Source: Xiphias gladius (lineage: Eukaryota > Chordata > Actinopteri > Istiophoriformes > Xiphiidae). From it: a stretch of DNA of 64,000 nt. Made by a program: the position numbers and the translations under genes. The stretch is taken from positions 17,378,501-17,442,500 of the forward strand of contig NC_053416.1 of assembly GCF_016859285.1 (NCBI RefSeq). The letters run 5' to 3'. The stretch's first letter is position 1. Each line of letters opens with the position of its first letter. Shown here piece after piece: positions 42,917 to 54,800 of the stretch. The notes beneath the pieces are model-generated. The model did no database searches, had not been told where the DNA came from, and worked only from the letters and a program-made list of their open reading frames with translations.

Positions 42917-42932
42917 GGCCCTTTTAAGGGCC
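42917..42932 (+). terminator. h2ax: Histone 3'-end stem-loop
   Basis: GGCCCTTTTAAGGGCC is a perfect 6-bp stem with a 4-base loop, matching the SLBP-binding consensus of replication-dependent histone mRNAs. It starts 28 bases after the stop codon. A purine-rich GAAAGAGC about 15 bases further on is a likely U7 snRNA site (histone downstream element). Confidence 0.93.
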
Positions 42933-43018
42933 CCCCACTCCTCATTGAAAGAGCAACTTCTGTTTAATCGCTGTCTTGTCGCACTTTTCGCATGTTTTTT
43001 TTTTTTTTTTTTTAATTT

Positions 43019-43024
43019 AATAAA
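43019..43024 (+). terminator. h2ax: Poly(A) signal AATAAA of h2ax
   Basis: AATAAA about 90 bases beyond the stem-loop, after a T-rich tract. It provides the alternative polyadenylated end known for H2AX mRNA. Confidence 0.75.
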
Positions 43025-46000
43025 CGCTTGTTTTGTAAAGGTGGTCGTTACCATTTGTTTTGACGTAAGGTGAAGCTATCTGCTAATTTTATGAAGTTTT
43101 CCTGCCACTAACCGGTGAGTTTGTGTGTAGCTGACTGGCCTCGATGGGCCCCAACTCCCTGATTATTTCTTTTCAATGCAAGTTTTAGGTTCCTAGTACA
43201 ATTGTGTTAGCTGTACACTAACGTTATGCACTGCAGCTGCTCAGTCAGCAGGCCACTAAATTTCTAGGGGAAAATCATGCCTCCACTTACCAACAAGCAG
43301 GGCTAGTTCATAGGCTAAATCCCGCAGCACAAACTGTAGGTTGATGCTCATGTGGTTCCTTCTAGCGTGACTATGCACTTTTGTGCAAGCTGGGTTTAAG
43401 TGCCTCTGTCTCATTTTAGAAATGATGTGAACAAATCCTACGATACATGGCTTTTTAAACAGAAGTGCAAATTCTAAACTGAAAGCATAGTAAGAGTTTA
43501 GGCTCCTGCGTTAGGTATAGTCCCTATTCACACTTGATTGTCTGCTCTATTTAGTGCACCTGGCTAAAACTAAACATCTAATCCAACAAATTCTGCCTTC
43601 AAAAGGGTCATAATGTTCAGGTTTTGTTGAAACTGTAAGAGGTTTTTGTCATTTTTGAGCCCTTGGTGGTGGTGTGTTTTTTTTTGGTCCACCCTATTAA
43701 TGTCGGTGTACAGAGGCACCACAATCTACAGCCTCCAAAATTACCATTATGTTGAATCAATGCTCCTATACAACAGCTCCAACAAAGAATGAAACATAAC
43801 CCCTGTGAGTAAGATTTATTGAAGGGCTGTTGTATTCAACTGCATTACTTTTAGGTAGATGGACCAGAGACAGTGAAAACTAAGCATATGTTCATGTATA
43901 AACCCATTTCCAGAGCTCAGGCAGGTCGTTTCGTACACCCTCTCTGGGGTTTCAATGGTTAAAACGGTTGCCTTCAGGTAAAAATGCCCTGAATATTGTG
44001 TTTGTGCATCTGTGTGGTTAAAGCCTGCATAGCACAATAACGGTCCTTCCTGCTTGAGGCTCCAGGTGTTTGCCTGTTACATGTGATGAAACACACAACT
44101 GCCAGTTTACCAGCATGAGCACAGTGACATCTGATCAAGTACACGTCATTGTGAAGGAACATAACTTTGTTAATCCAAAATTACTCCCTCAAATTACATA
44201 TTCCATCATCCATATGTGTAGGATATGTGCTAGAAATCAGGCAGTACAGAATCTCTTTAAGGAAGAACTGTTCTGTGATGACTCGAAGGCCATCAGCCTA
44301 TAGCAGCATAGTTCTAGTACATCATGAGAGTCATTTCTGGTAGTGCAGTAAGATTGCCGTACGTTACCATTTGCTACTTTCTTTAAAAAAAAAAAAAATG
44401 TAACTTACAGTTAGCTCTCATAATGTAGAATGTGAATTAGTGTTGTACAGAAACTTAGGTTAAAGTGTTTTGTCCAGTCTGAAAGGGACGTGGTCTAATT
44501 ATACAAGGATGAGGACAAACCCCAAAACCTCAGCTGGCCAAATAAAACCTATGCTGAAAAGAAAAATCTGTCCCCCATACAAGCCACATGTCAGTATTGC
44601 ACACTAGGTTGCATAAAAGAAAGTAATGGCTTCTGACACCTTGCCAGGCAGCTACACGGTTCTGTGATTGGACTCCATACACATCCACGCGTCGCAAATG
44701 TTACTGATTCAGCATGCTGGGAAAAGGCAGTGGAACAGCAATACTGAGGTGGTTTCGGATAGATCCACCCTTCATCGCAAGAATCCATTGTTTCTGCAAA
44801 ATACCTGATTCGATACAGTTTTTCCTTAGGGATGTCCTTATTATAGAACAAATATAGTTTATTTTATATCACAATCATAGCATGTAGTAGACACAACACA
44901 TCAGAAAATGTAACATGTCAGAGCACTCAGAGTGGTCATGATGGTGGCAGTGCAATTCACTGACTTTGCCACCAGGTGTCAGGAGTTTCATGTCTGAAAA
45001 GTCTGGGATATTTGTGCTTTTGCCCCATGTATGTTTCCATTTAATAACAATCGAAGACAGTTCACTGCACATATTGTTCCAACAGATGTTCAACTCATGC
45101 AATCTTGCCATACTCCCAAGAAGAGATTGTCGAAAAGGTTTCCTGCTGGAAATGAAAGACTTGGAATCATCATTAGTAACATTATGTCAAAGAGTAAAAT
45201 TTTTAAAAAGCTATCTAGAGGAGCCATCAGGCCTTCCAGCAGTCATACTTGATAATTCTATGTGAGGGATCCATACAAGGTGTAGTTATTTCATGTCAGC
45301 TGTGGTGCAGATTACTTTTTTACTCATCAGATCTCAGATGTGCAGATAAAGTCCCCCATAACCTTTCCGCCAGAGGAGAGCATGCAGATATTTCTGTCTG
45401 CTTTGACTGTTTTATTAGTGGCAAAAGCAGCATGATGCAATAAGTTTGAGCCGAACCCAGGACAGGCTGAACCAATTACTCAGGCCTTGACAACGTGTCC
45501 AACACCAACAGCCAAGCTAAAAATTCCAGCCTGAGAGGAAAAACCTGAGTGTCCATTGGCTGTGATAACTATAATTTCCCGATTGGCACCCTGTCTAAGG
45601 CTCTGAATTTACTGCCGTCGCTCTTCTCAGCTGTTTGTCGTCAAGCAAAGCAAACAAAGACTCGGTTTTCCTCAGGTTAGCTCGGCTTTTTCTGTGGTCT
45701 TACAGTATGTTTGTAATTTTATGCAGGAAGCAGAGATGTAAAGTCACAGAAATTGTTGACTTGTTGCTTTTGCCAAAGTGCAGACAAATGTTGACTTTCC
45801 CTCTCTAATCCGTAATGAGTCTGAAGTGATCTCGTCCTGATGACATTTTTTCCATGTTTTGTCTGCCCCGTGAGAATCACAGAGCAACATAAGGGTAGGG
45901 AGTGGGTAAAGTCAAATGAAGGGGAAAAAGGAATGATAAGTGGGGGGAGAAAGAGGGCCAGGAGGAGGGCTGGCCCCGACAGAAAGATGTATGTAGATAT

Positions 46001-48958
46001 GCTGGACGTTTCACTTTGAAAATAACACAACTGCACAATAGCAGTGAAGAACTGACAGCATATTTCCATCATCGAGAAGAGAACTGGGAGACTTTTCTCA
46101 TGGAGAGTTGGGAACATTCCTCATCTCTTTTTTTTTTTTTTAAATCTTTGGACTGACAGACAAGATGTTCCCAGTCAGCTCGGGTAATGAGAAACAAAAA
46201 TATTTGCCTGATGGTCTGTGAATGTGTTGCGGAGTGAGAGGAGATAATGGGGCTATTGTGGCAGTGCAGGATCATGGTTTTCAGCCCAGTATGACCCAGT
46301 TAGTTCTCACTCACTATCTACTGTGTATGAGAGAGTTTACATACTTTCATTATCATTGTTTTAATCATTTATCATTGTCTTTGAGCACATCCAGTAGTAA
46401 GTTAACTATTACAGAGCAGTGGGAGCAGGTGGAATTCCTCTGGGTTTCAGAGAGAGATTAGGAACCAAACCCGGCCCGGCTCTGTGAATGGACACTTGTA
46501 CGTGTTTATGAGATCAGGCTGACTTTGGGGCTCATGCGTCTAGTAATGTACTTTGGTGGAATTACAGGCTGATGAAGTATTTCCCTCAACTGGAGTGGGA
46601 GGTGCACACATGCCTGAGTGAGTATATTTTTAACTTTAAAATGCCAGAAATCTTCCAATGCGATGCATTTCTGTGTGGCAGGGGAAAACAGCTATAATAT
46701 ACTTAATGATTAGGACTTGTTTGCATTGTGGTTATATCTGCCCCACCCTTCTAATGTGCATTGTCTTGAACGTATTGATAAGTTATGAGAGACAAGTGGA
46801 CAGATGTTTTGAAAGGAAACGCTACATCTGTTTGGTGGGAGACTCAAAGGAAAGGCTTTGGGAATATCAGCAGCTTCCTGTTGTTCTTTTTTTTTTTACT
46901 CATTCTGGTTTGTCTGGGGTCATGCCATTTCAGAGAAGCATTTGGCTTCGCATTACTTGCTGTAACGCGTGATGATTGTTGCACCACATGAGAATGTGGG
47001 TGTTATATCAGCAGGGCAAATCCGAAGATTCAAATGGTATTCATGTGTACATATTGTTTATTTATTGCTGTATAAGAGGCCTGTTTTTATTTTGACAATG
47101 TTTCAGAATTGACAAACTGTCTAATATCACAGTGCCCTGTGACTATCTGGGTGTGTGCTGCAGATGATATGAATCTGTCTAGACCAACTGTGCATCACTC
47201 TTATCCCTCCTCCTTCAGGCTGAGGGTATTTCTTGTCCTGAGTTGAGCCTCTCATGCAGCACTCCTCCCTGCCTGTGTACCAACACAACAAGCCCCAACA
47301 CTCAAATGGTTATGTTTAAGTTAAGGTTAAGGTTAGGGCAAAGGGGATATTTTGGAATGTCAGTGTTAGAGACAGGATTTGTGCATGGCCTGGAAGGCAG
47401 TGCTGCTTGAGCAACTCAATACAGGGCAAGGAGGACCATGTCGTGTGAATTCATACAAGTAGAAATGTGATCAAATAACTTGTTCTCTTCAGTCTCCCAT
47501 ACATCCATCAGGTGAATGAATCAGGCTGTTTCTTTTTAAGTCTCCTGAGTCTCTGACTGAGACTCTTTCAGTGTTTTTGCTCTCATCCATTCTTTCACCT
47601 GTCTACTCTTGTATCATGTCCAGACATCCTGCACGAGCCTGCATACATGTGCTCCACAAGTCAGTTTAGACAGTGTATAGCGGTGTCTGAGTGCAGGGCA
47701 CACAAGCTGACCAAACCGGACCTCCCACCAGACACGTATTTCAGGGTCTGTAAGAAATCCTCACATCGGTGTGATCAGTAAATACACATACTGACGCTGC
47801 AGCTGGCAAATCTTCCAGTAGTGGAAAGATGGATACAAAATAATACTGAAATGTAAAGAAAGCTTTATTATCATCCCCCCACAGTGCTCATAACTTGTTG
47901 AATGCAAAAACATTACATCATCTATTTATTAAACCTGGTGTTATTAAGCTGAGGCATTTGTGTTTTTAGTAACTTTTGACCAATTCCTTTCATTTACTGT
48001 CGTAAACGTTTATCAGACAAGTCAAAAATGTGAAACTGAGGTGCAAGGAAAGCTTATTAATTATCTTTTTAATTGGAGCACATTACTAACAGAGATTAAC
48101 ACAAACAGTCAAAAGTAGTATTGTATGGAGCTCCGAAACGGACAAAATGTAAATGGTCAGACAACAAAAATATGTAGCTCCACAAATTGTTTGTAAAATA
48201 ATTAGATTGGAGTTTAAAAAGAGATATAAAGCTGAATGATGTATACAACTATAATTTTCTTCTTTTTACAACATTTGGTCAGTTTCAGGGCTCCATACAA
48301 TTTGGCCTTGGACTTTTTGTTGTAAAAATTCTTTAAACAACATCTTTTCAAATCTCTGTGTTAAAAATTGTATAAGTCACAATCTTTATAATAATTATGC
48401 CTGACTACTCAAAAGCAACATCCTTTTACACTTTTTTACTTTGAAGCTGTGCTCATGCACGCGCTCCAGTTGATGAAATAAGATGTGACACGACAACAAC
48501 AACAGTAAAACTCCAATCTTTAATTATCTGATGACCTGTCAAAGCTAATGAGCTAATACCATTTACCAAATATTTTTTACAAATTACATTATATTAGTAA
48601 ATAAGGACTGACTTTGTTTTTAATAATCCCTTTAATCTGCTACAGTGGCTCATTTGCTAGATAGACGGCTACAGTGACTAAACTACATTCGAAATCACTA
48701 TTAAAGGACATTCAGCAATTTTCATCCCCTCAGCTGTAACCTCCCCCTCATTGCTGAGGGCGACTGACCCAGAACATCAACCGTCTCTGCAGACTGTGCT
48801 TCAAGTCCATGTGGTTACTTAGCGGCCTCTGTTTGTTTGTTTTTATTTTCCTTAGTGACTCATCATCTGTTTCATTTCCTCCATCTCTCCGCTCTGGCTC
48901 CTGACCATGGGAAAAGCCTTGAGAGATCAATAGTGGAGTCTTTCTCCCACTGTCTTTC

Positions 48959-48984
48959 ACTCTCTCTCTCTCTGTCTGTCTCTA
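48959..48984. repeat. (CT)n microsatellite
   Basis: CTCTCT run with two GTCT interruptions. Confidence 0.85.
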
Positions 48985-49518
48985 AGCCAAATCGTTCCTG
49001 TGGGACGTCTCAAATGATGGCTCACGTGTTCGCTCACTTCCTCTGGAACACAGTATTTCTCTATCCCATTATCACTGATGTGTCAAGAACAGTGGACACA
49101 TTATAATCCATTGTGCTTAGTCATATTATCATACATTGTTATTCAACAGTTTTCCAGGGTGGAAATACCCTCTTTCCAGTTTTGTTGCATCAGTGGGACG
49201 GAGCTTGGAGCAGGAACTCAGGGGACAGGAGGTCTTTTCCATCTCCTACTCCTACAACACGTGCTTTACCAATAGACAATGCTGAGGAGACTCACAGCAT
49301 TGCAGGGTTTGGTTTCCAGCCTTTTTCTGATACTCTGGTGTGGTCCATCTGATCTTTCAATCAATGGAAAATGATGTAGGAGTGACAACATCTCAGGGAC
49401 TCTGAGGAGGATCTGAACTTTGACTCGGTGCCTCTCTTAACTCTTTTAAACTGGAGTTCAGTGTTAGAGTGAAGTGCTATACTTGTGGGTTTATTTGCCA
49501 AAAAAGAGAAAGGAAGTC

Positions 49519-49537
49519 AAAAAAAAAAAAAAAAAAA
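49519..49537. repeat. Poly(A) tract
   Basis: Nineteen or so consecutive A. No adjoining retroelement body recognised. Confidence 0.8.
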
Positions 49538-50183
49538 GGACGTTTAGTCAGAAGTAAGACCACGTCTTGGAGGGCAGTGCCGATGCTGGGTGTCAGGGAT
49601 GTAACTCTGCACCGGGATGGGGAGGAGAAGGGGTTGGGAGGAGGGAAATACCAGAGGAACTCAGTGGGTGAATGAAAAAAGCTAGGAGCAAGACATAAAC
49701 AATAATGTGGATACTGGTCTGGGGATTATTAATCTTCAGACAAAGTCATGGATCTAGCTGTTGTCTGGACTCTGTAATAGGAGAGAAATGGTAAGAACTG
49801 CACGTCTGTCAGAGAAGTAAGAAAACTGTTGGCCAGCACTGTTGTGTTTTTCTGCCTAATTTTATGTTTTCCTTTGTAAAATAACACTCTCTTTCATTTC
49901 ATTAATCATTTTAAATGTATATTTTCAATGTCCATTTTTCAGTGTTTTGTCAACGTTCTCAGCAGAAGTCATTTCTCTTTAAAAGTAGCAGCCCAGACTG
50001 TGTGGCTGGCGATGTCTATTTTCAGAAGCTCATGGCAACTCTGAAGGGCATAACTGCCCCCATAATGACAGGTTACAGTGGAAGGCCCTGCATTTGCAAG
50101 CATTAAAACTATTCCCCAGCCTGGGTGTGTACGTTAAATCACTGAGGCTTGCGGGAGCAGGAGCATATGTGTGCACATGGGAG

Positions 50184-50211
50184 TGTGTGTGTGTGTGTGT
50201 GTGTGTGTGTC
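50184..50211. repeat. (GT)n microsatellite
   Basis: About thirteen GT units. Confidence 0.9.
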
Positions 50212-50785
50212 TGTTTGTGTGAGTCAGACAGAGACAGAGAGAGACAGATTACCCTGCCCGCTCTCCTGTCCTGTGTCTGTGTGCGTGGCTGAAAGAGGGC
50301 CTGTGTTGACAGCCAGTGGGCTGACAGCAGAGGCGTGAGGGGTCCAGTGTCAGTGCTGAACAGAGGGGACGGTCTGTTCTCCGTGTCACTGGGTCCTCAC
50401 ACAGAGGCTCATACACTGGATGCGATTGTCAGATATGTGTGGTTTCACCCGGCAACCTTGTCTGGACTGACATCAGATGCAGATTGAACGTTCTGTTGTC
50501 TTAAACAGCCTGGGCTAAACTTGGAGCGTGACAGCTGTGGATGGCTTTTGGCTATTATTTTCAAGAATTTGAACTGATCGGTGATGTCAGCATGGAGCGA
50601 CAAAGAGCTCAAGCAGTTGTTTTTGATGAAACAGTCATGTGTCTGTGTGTGAATGGGTTGATTTGGTCATTTCCTGACATACTGACTGGTGAGAAATTGA
50701 AGGAAAAAAAAGAATAAACGAGAAACACAGGACAAGAGGTGACACTGAATGCTTTGATGAGTATGAAAATGATTTGAATCATATG

Positions 50786-51012
50786 CTATTGCCTTCAAAG
50801 TCACTACATTTCAGCCCAATTGAACAGCTATGGGACTGACATCTTTGGGACACCTTTGGACTGACAGACAGACAGTACTGATGGTGTTCCATCCCTCCAG
50901 TAGAGTTCCAGAGACTCTGTGCTAAAAAACCACTGAAGCTGTTCTGGAGGCTCAAGGTGGCCCAACACCTCACTGAGACACTTTATGTTGGTTATTTCCT
51001 TAATTTGTCAGC
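50786..51012 (+). mobile_element. Tc1/mariner-type transposase relic, C-terminal end
   Basis: On + the frame reads FSPIEQLWD, a decayed form of the NPIEHLWE box near the end of Tc1-type transposases, followed by a stop. After a deletion another frame reads WCSIPPVEFQRL, and then KLFWRLK in the shifted register of the EAVLEARGG box. The right part (CACTTTATGTTGGTTATTTC, TTAATTTGTCAGCCATCTG) matches the 3' non-coding end of the same family from memory. It is broken by stops and frameshifts, and no terminal repeat was seen. Confidence 0.65.
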
Positions 51013-51807
51013 CATCTGTTTATGATATCTGGAGATCTCCTCCGAAATTTACATGTCAGAATATGACATAATTTAAATTTCCCAGTTGTTTCATTGTATC
51101 TTGTTGACACTAGATAGTAGGAGATTGTCTGTTTCAGTTTTGCTTGGTACGCTAAGATGTATTAAATTGTTGCCAGGACAAGCAACTCATGTGGGTGATA
51201 GTGAAAGACATGGATACCAGCTTTCAGCAGAAAAATATGGTGAGTCATCTGGACCGCTTATGTGTCTGTTGTGCGATTGTTTGAGAATGTCTGGTCCTGG
51301 TGGATTGTTGTTTCCCTCTCGTTTGATGTGAGCACGATGAGCAGACAGCTGCATCTAATCTCCAGCATCTGTCTGCAAACATGGAGTGTGTGTGTGTGTG
51401 TTTGTAAGATCTGTGAGTGAGCCACAGTGACTCATCATGGTCAGAGGAAGCAGTGATCTGACCCCTGATGTGTGAGGCACCTGCAGAGCTCATTCACACC
51501 TTTTGCTACATCTCAAAAGCACAATATTATGATGTTCACATAAGATCAGGCTGCTATTGCCACTCTTTTTGTCAAATACCTGCCTGTGCTCATTCTCTAA
51601 CATGGAGACAATAATCTCTCTTTGGTCAATGCCATCTTTCTTGATGGATCGTTTTGTCTGGCTAGTTCTGGAGAGACAATTACCCAGTATAATTGTTTGG
51701 TCACATGGGCTTATAACTGGGCCAGAAGGGTTTCTAAGGAAAGCACTGTTCCCATTGTAGTACAACTGTAGTAGCAGTATTCCCAACGCTCCCATTCATC
51801 CCCTGCT

Positions 51808-51830
51808 CTTCTCTCTCTCTCTCTCTCTCT
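51808..51830 (+). repeat. phldb1: (CT)n tract before the first phldb1 coding exon
   Basis: About eleven CT units, 30 bases upstream of the acceptor at 51859. Some or all may act as extended polypyrimidine tract. Confidence 0.85.
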
Positions 51831-51898
51831 ATCTCCTTGTATGTGTGTATTTGCTTCAGGATCTACACGTGTCAGATAATTCTGACAGTCCAGCCGAC

Positions 51899-54800
51899 AT
51901 GGACCGCATGAGCAGGAATAAAGTGGAAAAGGGGCGACAGATGCACCAGGTCTTACAGGTGAGTCAGTTCTTACTTCAGGACCAGTGTCTATTTAAAGCT
52001 GAAACAAGTGGGATGTTAAATCAAGTGTAACTGGCTTGATTTTTAGTACCATCTGTGGTGTGTCAGCTTGTAAGAATGTAAGATTGTTTAAAGAATTTAA
52101 GAAGTAATATTTTAACCAGCTTCCAAACAAATCAGATGAATCTGGCAGGCACTGCTTGTTGTAAGAATGGGCATGTCTACCTTTTTTTCCCCTTTTAAAT
52201 ATATTCACAGTATATGTTAATTCTACATCTTTTAAATGTAACAAGTGTTGCATGATGATCTGATGATATAACTGACCATGTGAAAGCCACTGTATTTACT
52301 AATGCAATCTCACATACTGCTTTAGTAAAAGATTCTGGTCTTGATAGTTTCAAAACTAGTGTCTTTGTGCCAATGTTGCATCTTCAGATTAACATTTATA
52401 ATAGTGTGTCTTAATCAACTGTAAAAAAGAGACAGATTTCAGGATTAAGGCCTGTAGTACAATTTGAATCGAGTACATACACTGGAATTCTTACTTGAAC
52501 AGATTAATATTTACGTTTTGTTGTTTAGCTGTTCAGGCATCTAATTTTCACTGGTAGCATCCCATAAAATACTAATGTGGGAAATCTAATCTACTGTATA
52601 TCACTTTCAGGATGTGTATGTTTTCAGGATAATGTAATGATGTCTTTCAATCGATTTTGTTTTTACAGAGCACCCCTTTAGACCTGATTGAGACAGGCAA
52701 GTCCCTGAAAGTCCAGGCAGAGCGCCCCCACCTGGTTAGTTTGGGAAGTGGACGTCTGAGTACAGCCATCACTTTGCTACCACTGCTGGAAGGTGAAGAC
52801 CTGCTTGTGTGTATGTCTGTCCGTGGCTTTGAGTGTATGATTGTGTGCCGGGAGGATGAGTGGGTATAAAAAAGTACTGGCCTCATCAAAATGGAAATTT
52901 ACCTTTTGCTTTTCACAGAGTACTAATTTAAACTGATATCAAGTCTCACTAAAATGCAAAAGTTATGCAGTACTTACTTTATCGATATCATCATGTGCTT
53001 GTTGAATGGGACCTCTGAAACCTCACTAACAGCTTATTAAATGCTCCATCTTTACTTTTTTAAGTTGGCCATAACTTTGGGAGATCCTGCAAGATCAGAA
53101 AACTCCACATGGTTTTAACCTCCCTTTCAGCTCAGGCATCTCTGTACTGACTGTAGGATCCGTAATCTATGTTATTGTTATCAACATGAGAAGTATAGAC
53201 ACTTTCATAAGCACATTATTCAAAATAAGTCAGTGGTTCTTAATAAGTAAGTGGTGCAACAAGCCACATGATGAATTGACAAAAACTGCTGACATATTAC
53301 CTTCTAACCATCTTGTTGTTTCTCATACTTTGTTGCAATTGCACCATGGTCTGTGATTTTCTTGCATCATTTGTCTCACACTGGTCCTAGACACCACAGA
53401 GGAAAAGAGAGGAGAGGGTGTGACAAAGAAAAAAGCCTTCTGGATATCATCTGTGATATCTGTGATATTTTTGTGTTGAGTTATATGTCTTGCACTTAGC
53501 CAGTGATGGAATATAACTGATAGTCAAATTACAACACAGTAAATAGTAGATGGTTATATTAATTCCTTCTGACAAGAAGCCTGTCATCTCCCAGGCTAAG
53601 GACGTCTCTTGAGAGTAACACCTAACTCCATTTTTGATTCTGCCCCAGTGCCCTTGACCTCTGAGCCCCCAGCTTTCAACCTCAACCTAAGAATACTTCA
53701 CAAAAGTATTCACAAGTCCATATGGATGTCCAGTAACTGATACTGAGAAAATGTATTCTCTTGTTGCAGGGAGAACCACACTGGGCAGTGAGGGGACAGA
53801 TATCCCCCTGCAGGGCCCCGGCGTCGCAGCACAGCATTGCTACATTGAAAACCAGGCAGGCATTATCACCTTGTACCCATGTGGAAACCAGTGCTCTGTA
53901 GATGGCCTTCCCATCTCCGAACCCTATCACCTGACACAAGGTAGCACAGTTGTGGACTTAAATGACTGCAGTAATATGATTGTTGAGTTAAAGCTTATTT
54001 ATCTTGTATCTTCATAATAACTATAACTTCATAATATTTGCCATAAAAACAAACAAAATGTAACCAGATGATTACTAGTGATTGAATAGGACAGTAGTGC
54101 ATATTGTGTCTACTTCTAAGAAACTTACACGGATGTACTGTCAAATAACTTAAAATGGCCGCTGCATTTGTAATATTCAAATAGAGAACTTTTATAGGAT
54201 AAACTAGGTTCTGCTGAGTGTCTAAATTGGAGGCAAAGTGGACAAAAACAGTCCAGCTTCGCAATAGCAAAACAGTCCCATGTCCTTCCAGTAACATGCA
54301 TACTTGCCGTAAAAAAAGCAGTCCCGCCCCCCTCAGGCCCCTCTCCATGGGATCCAAGCCAGCGGCTACACCAGAATGTCATTTGAAGCCGGGTGATCAG
54401 GCAGTGAATGAGGAGGCAGCAGCTGCTCAACAAGAATACTTCAGGCTTTGCTTCATTCAAAGGACAATCATGAAATGCTGAATAAAACAACCCAGGGATG
54501 GAGGAAACGGCCTCATTTATATCATAAGGAGCAATGTTGACTTTACTTTGAAGGAGGAAATAAACACTTAACTCCCTGTGGAATATCCATAACTGGAAAC
54601 AAAACTGCAGCGTGTGACTGTCAGGAAATATATCAGGCATTCTTGAAAGCCACCGGAAATGCGGGGAAGAGGAAGGAGTTGATTTCACTTACTGGTTAAC
54701 CACATGTGAGTTCAACTAGTCAGCTAACTTATGTCAGTTAAACAGTCAACGCACTACCTACTGCGCAGGAGGATGAATACACTGTCGTCACAAATAACCA

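Larger units (their letters stand above)
43025..51858. other. Gene-poor spacer between h2ax and the first phldb1 coding exon
   Basis: No coding exon chain is visible. Because the first phldb1 coding exon starts at an acceptor, at least one 5' non-coding exon and the promoter must lie upstream, probably in here. A CCAAT-containing block near 45550-45670 with a possible donor CTCAG|GTTAGC is one weak candidate. Open frames such as 44966-45265 plus, 45719-46117 minus and 44591-44851 minus have no recognisable product. Simple repeats occur near 48960, 49520, 50187 and 51385. Confidence 0.5.

Noticed and set aside
42313-43054. Minus-strand frames opposite h2ax
   Set aside because: Antisense shadows of a GC-rich histone gene.
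44591-45265. Frames on both strands as a possible gene between h2ax and phldb1
   Set aside because: No splice-consistent partners, no known domain, AT-rich composition like the surrounding spacer.
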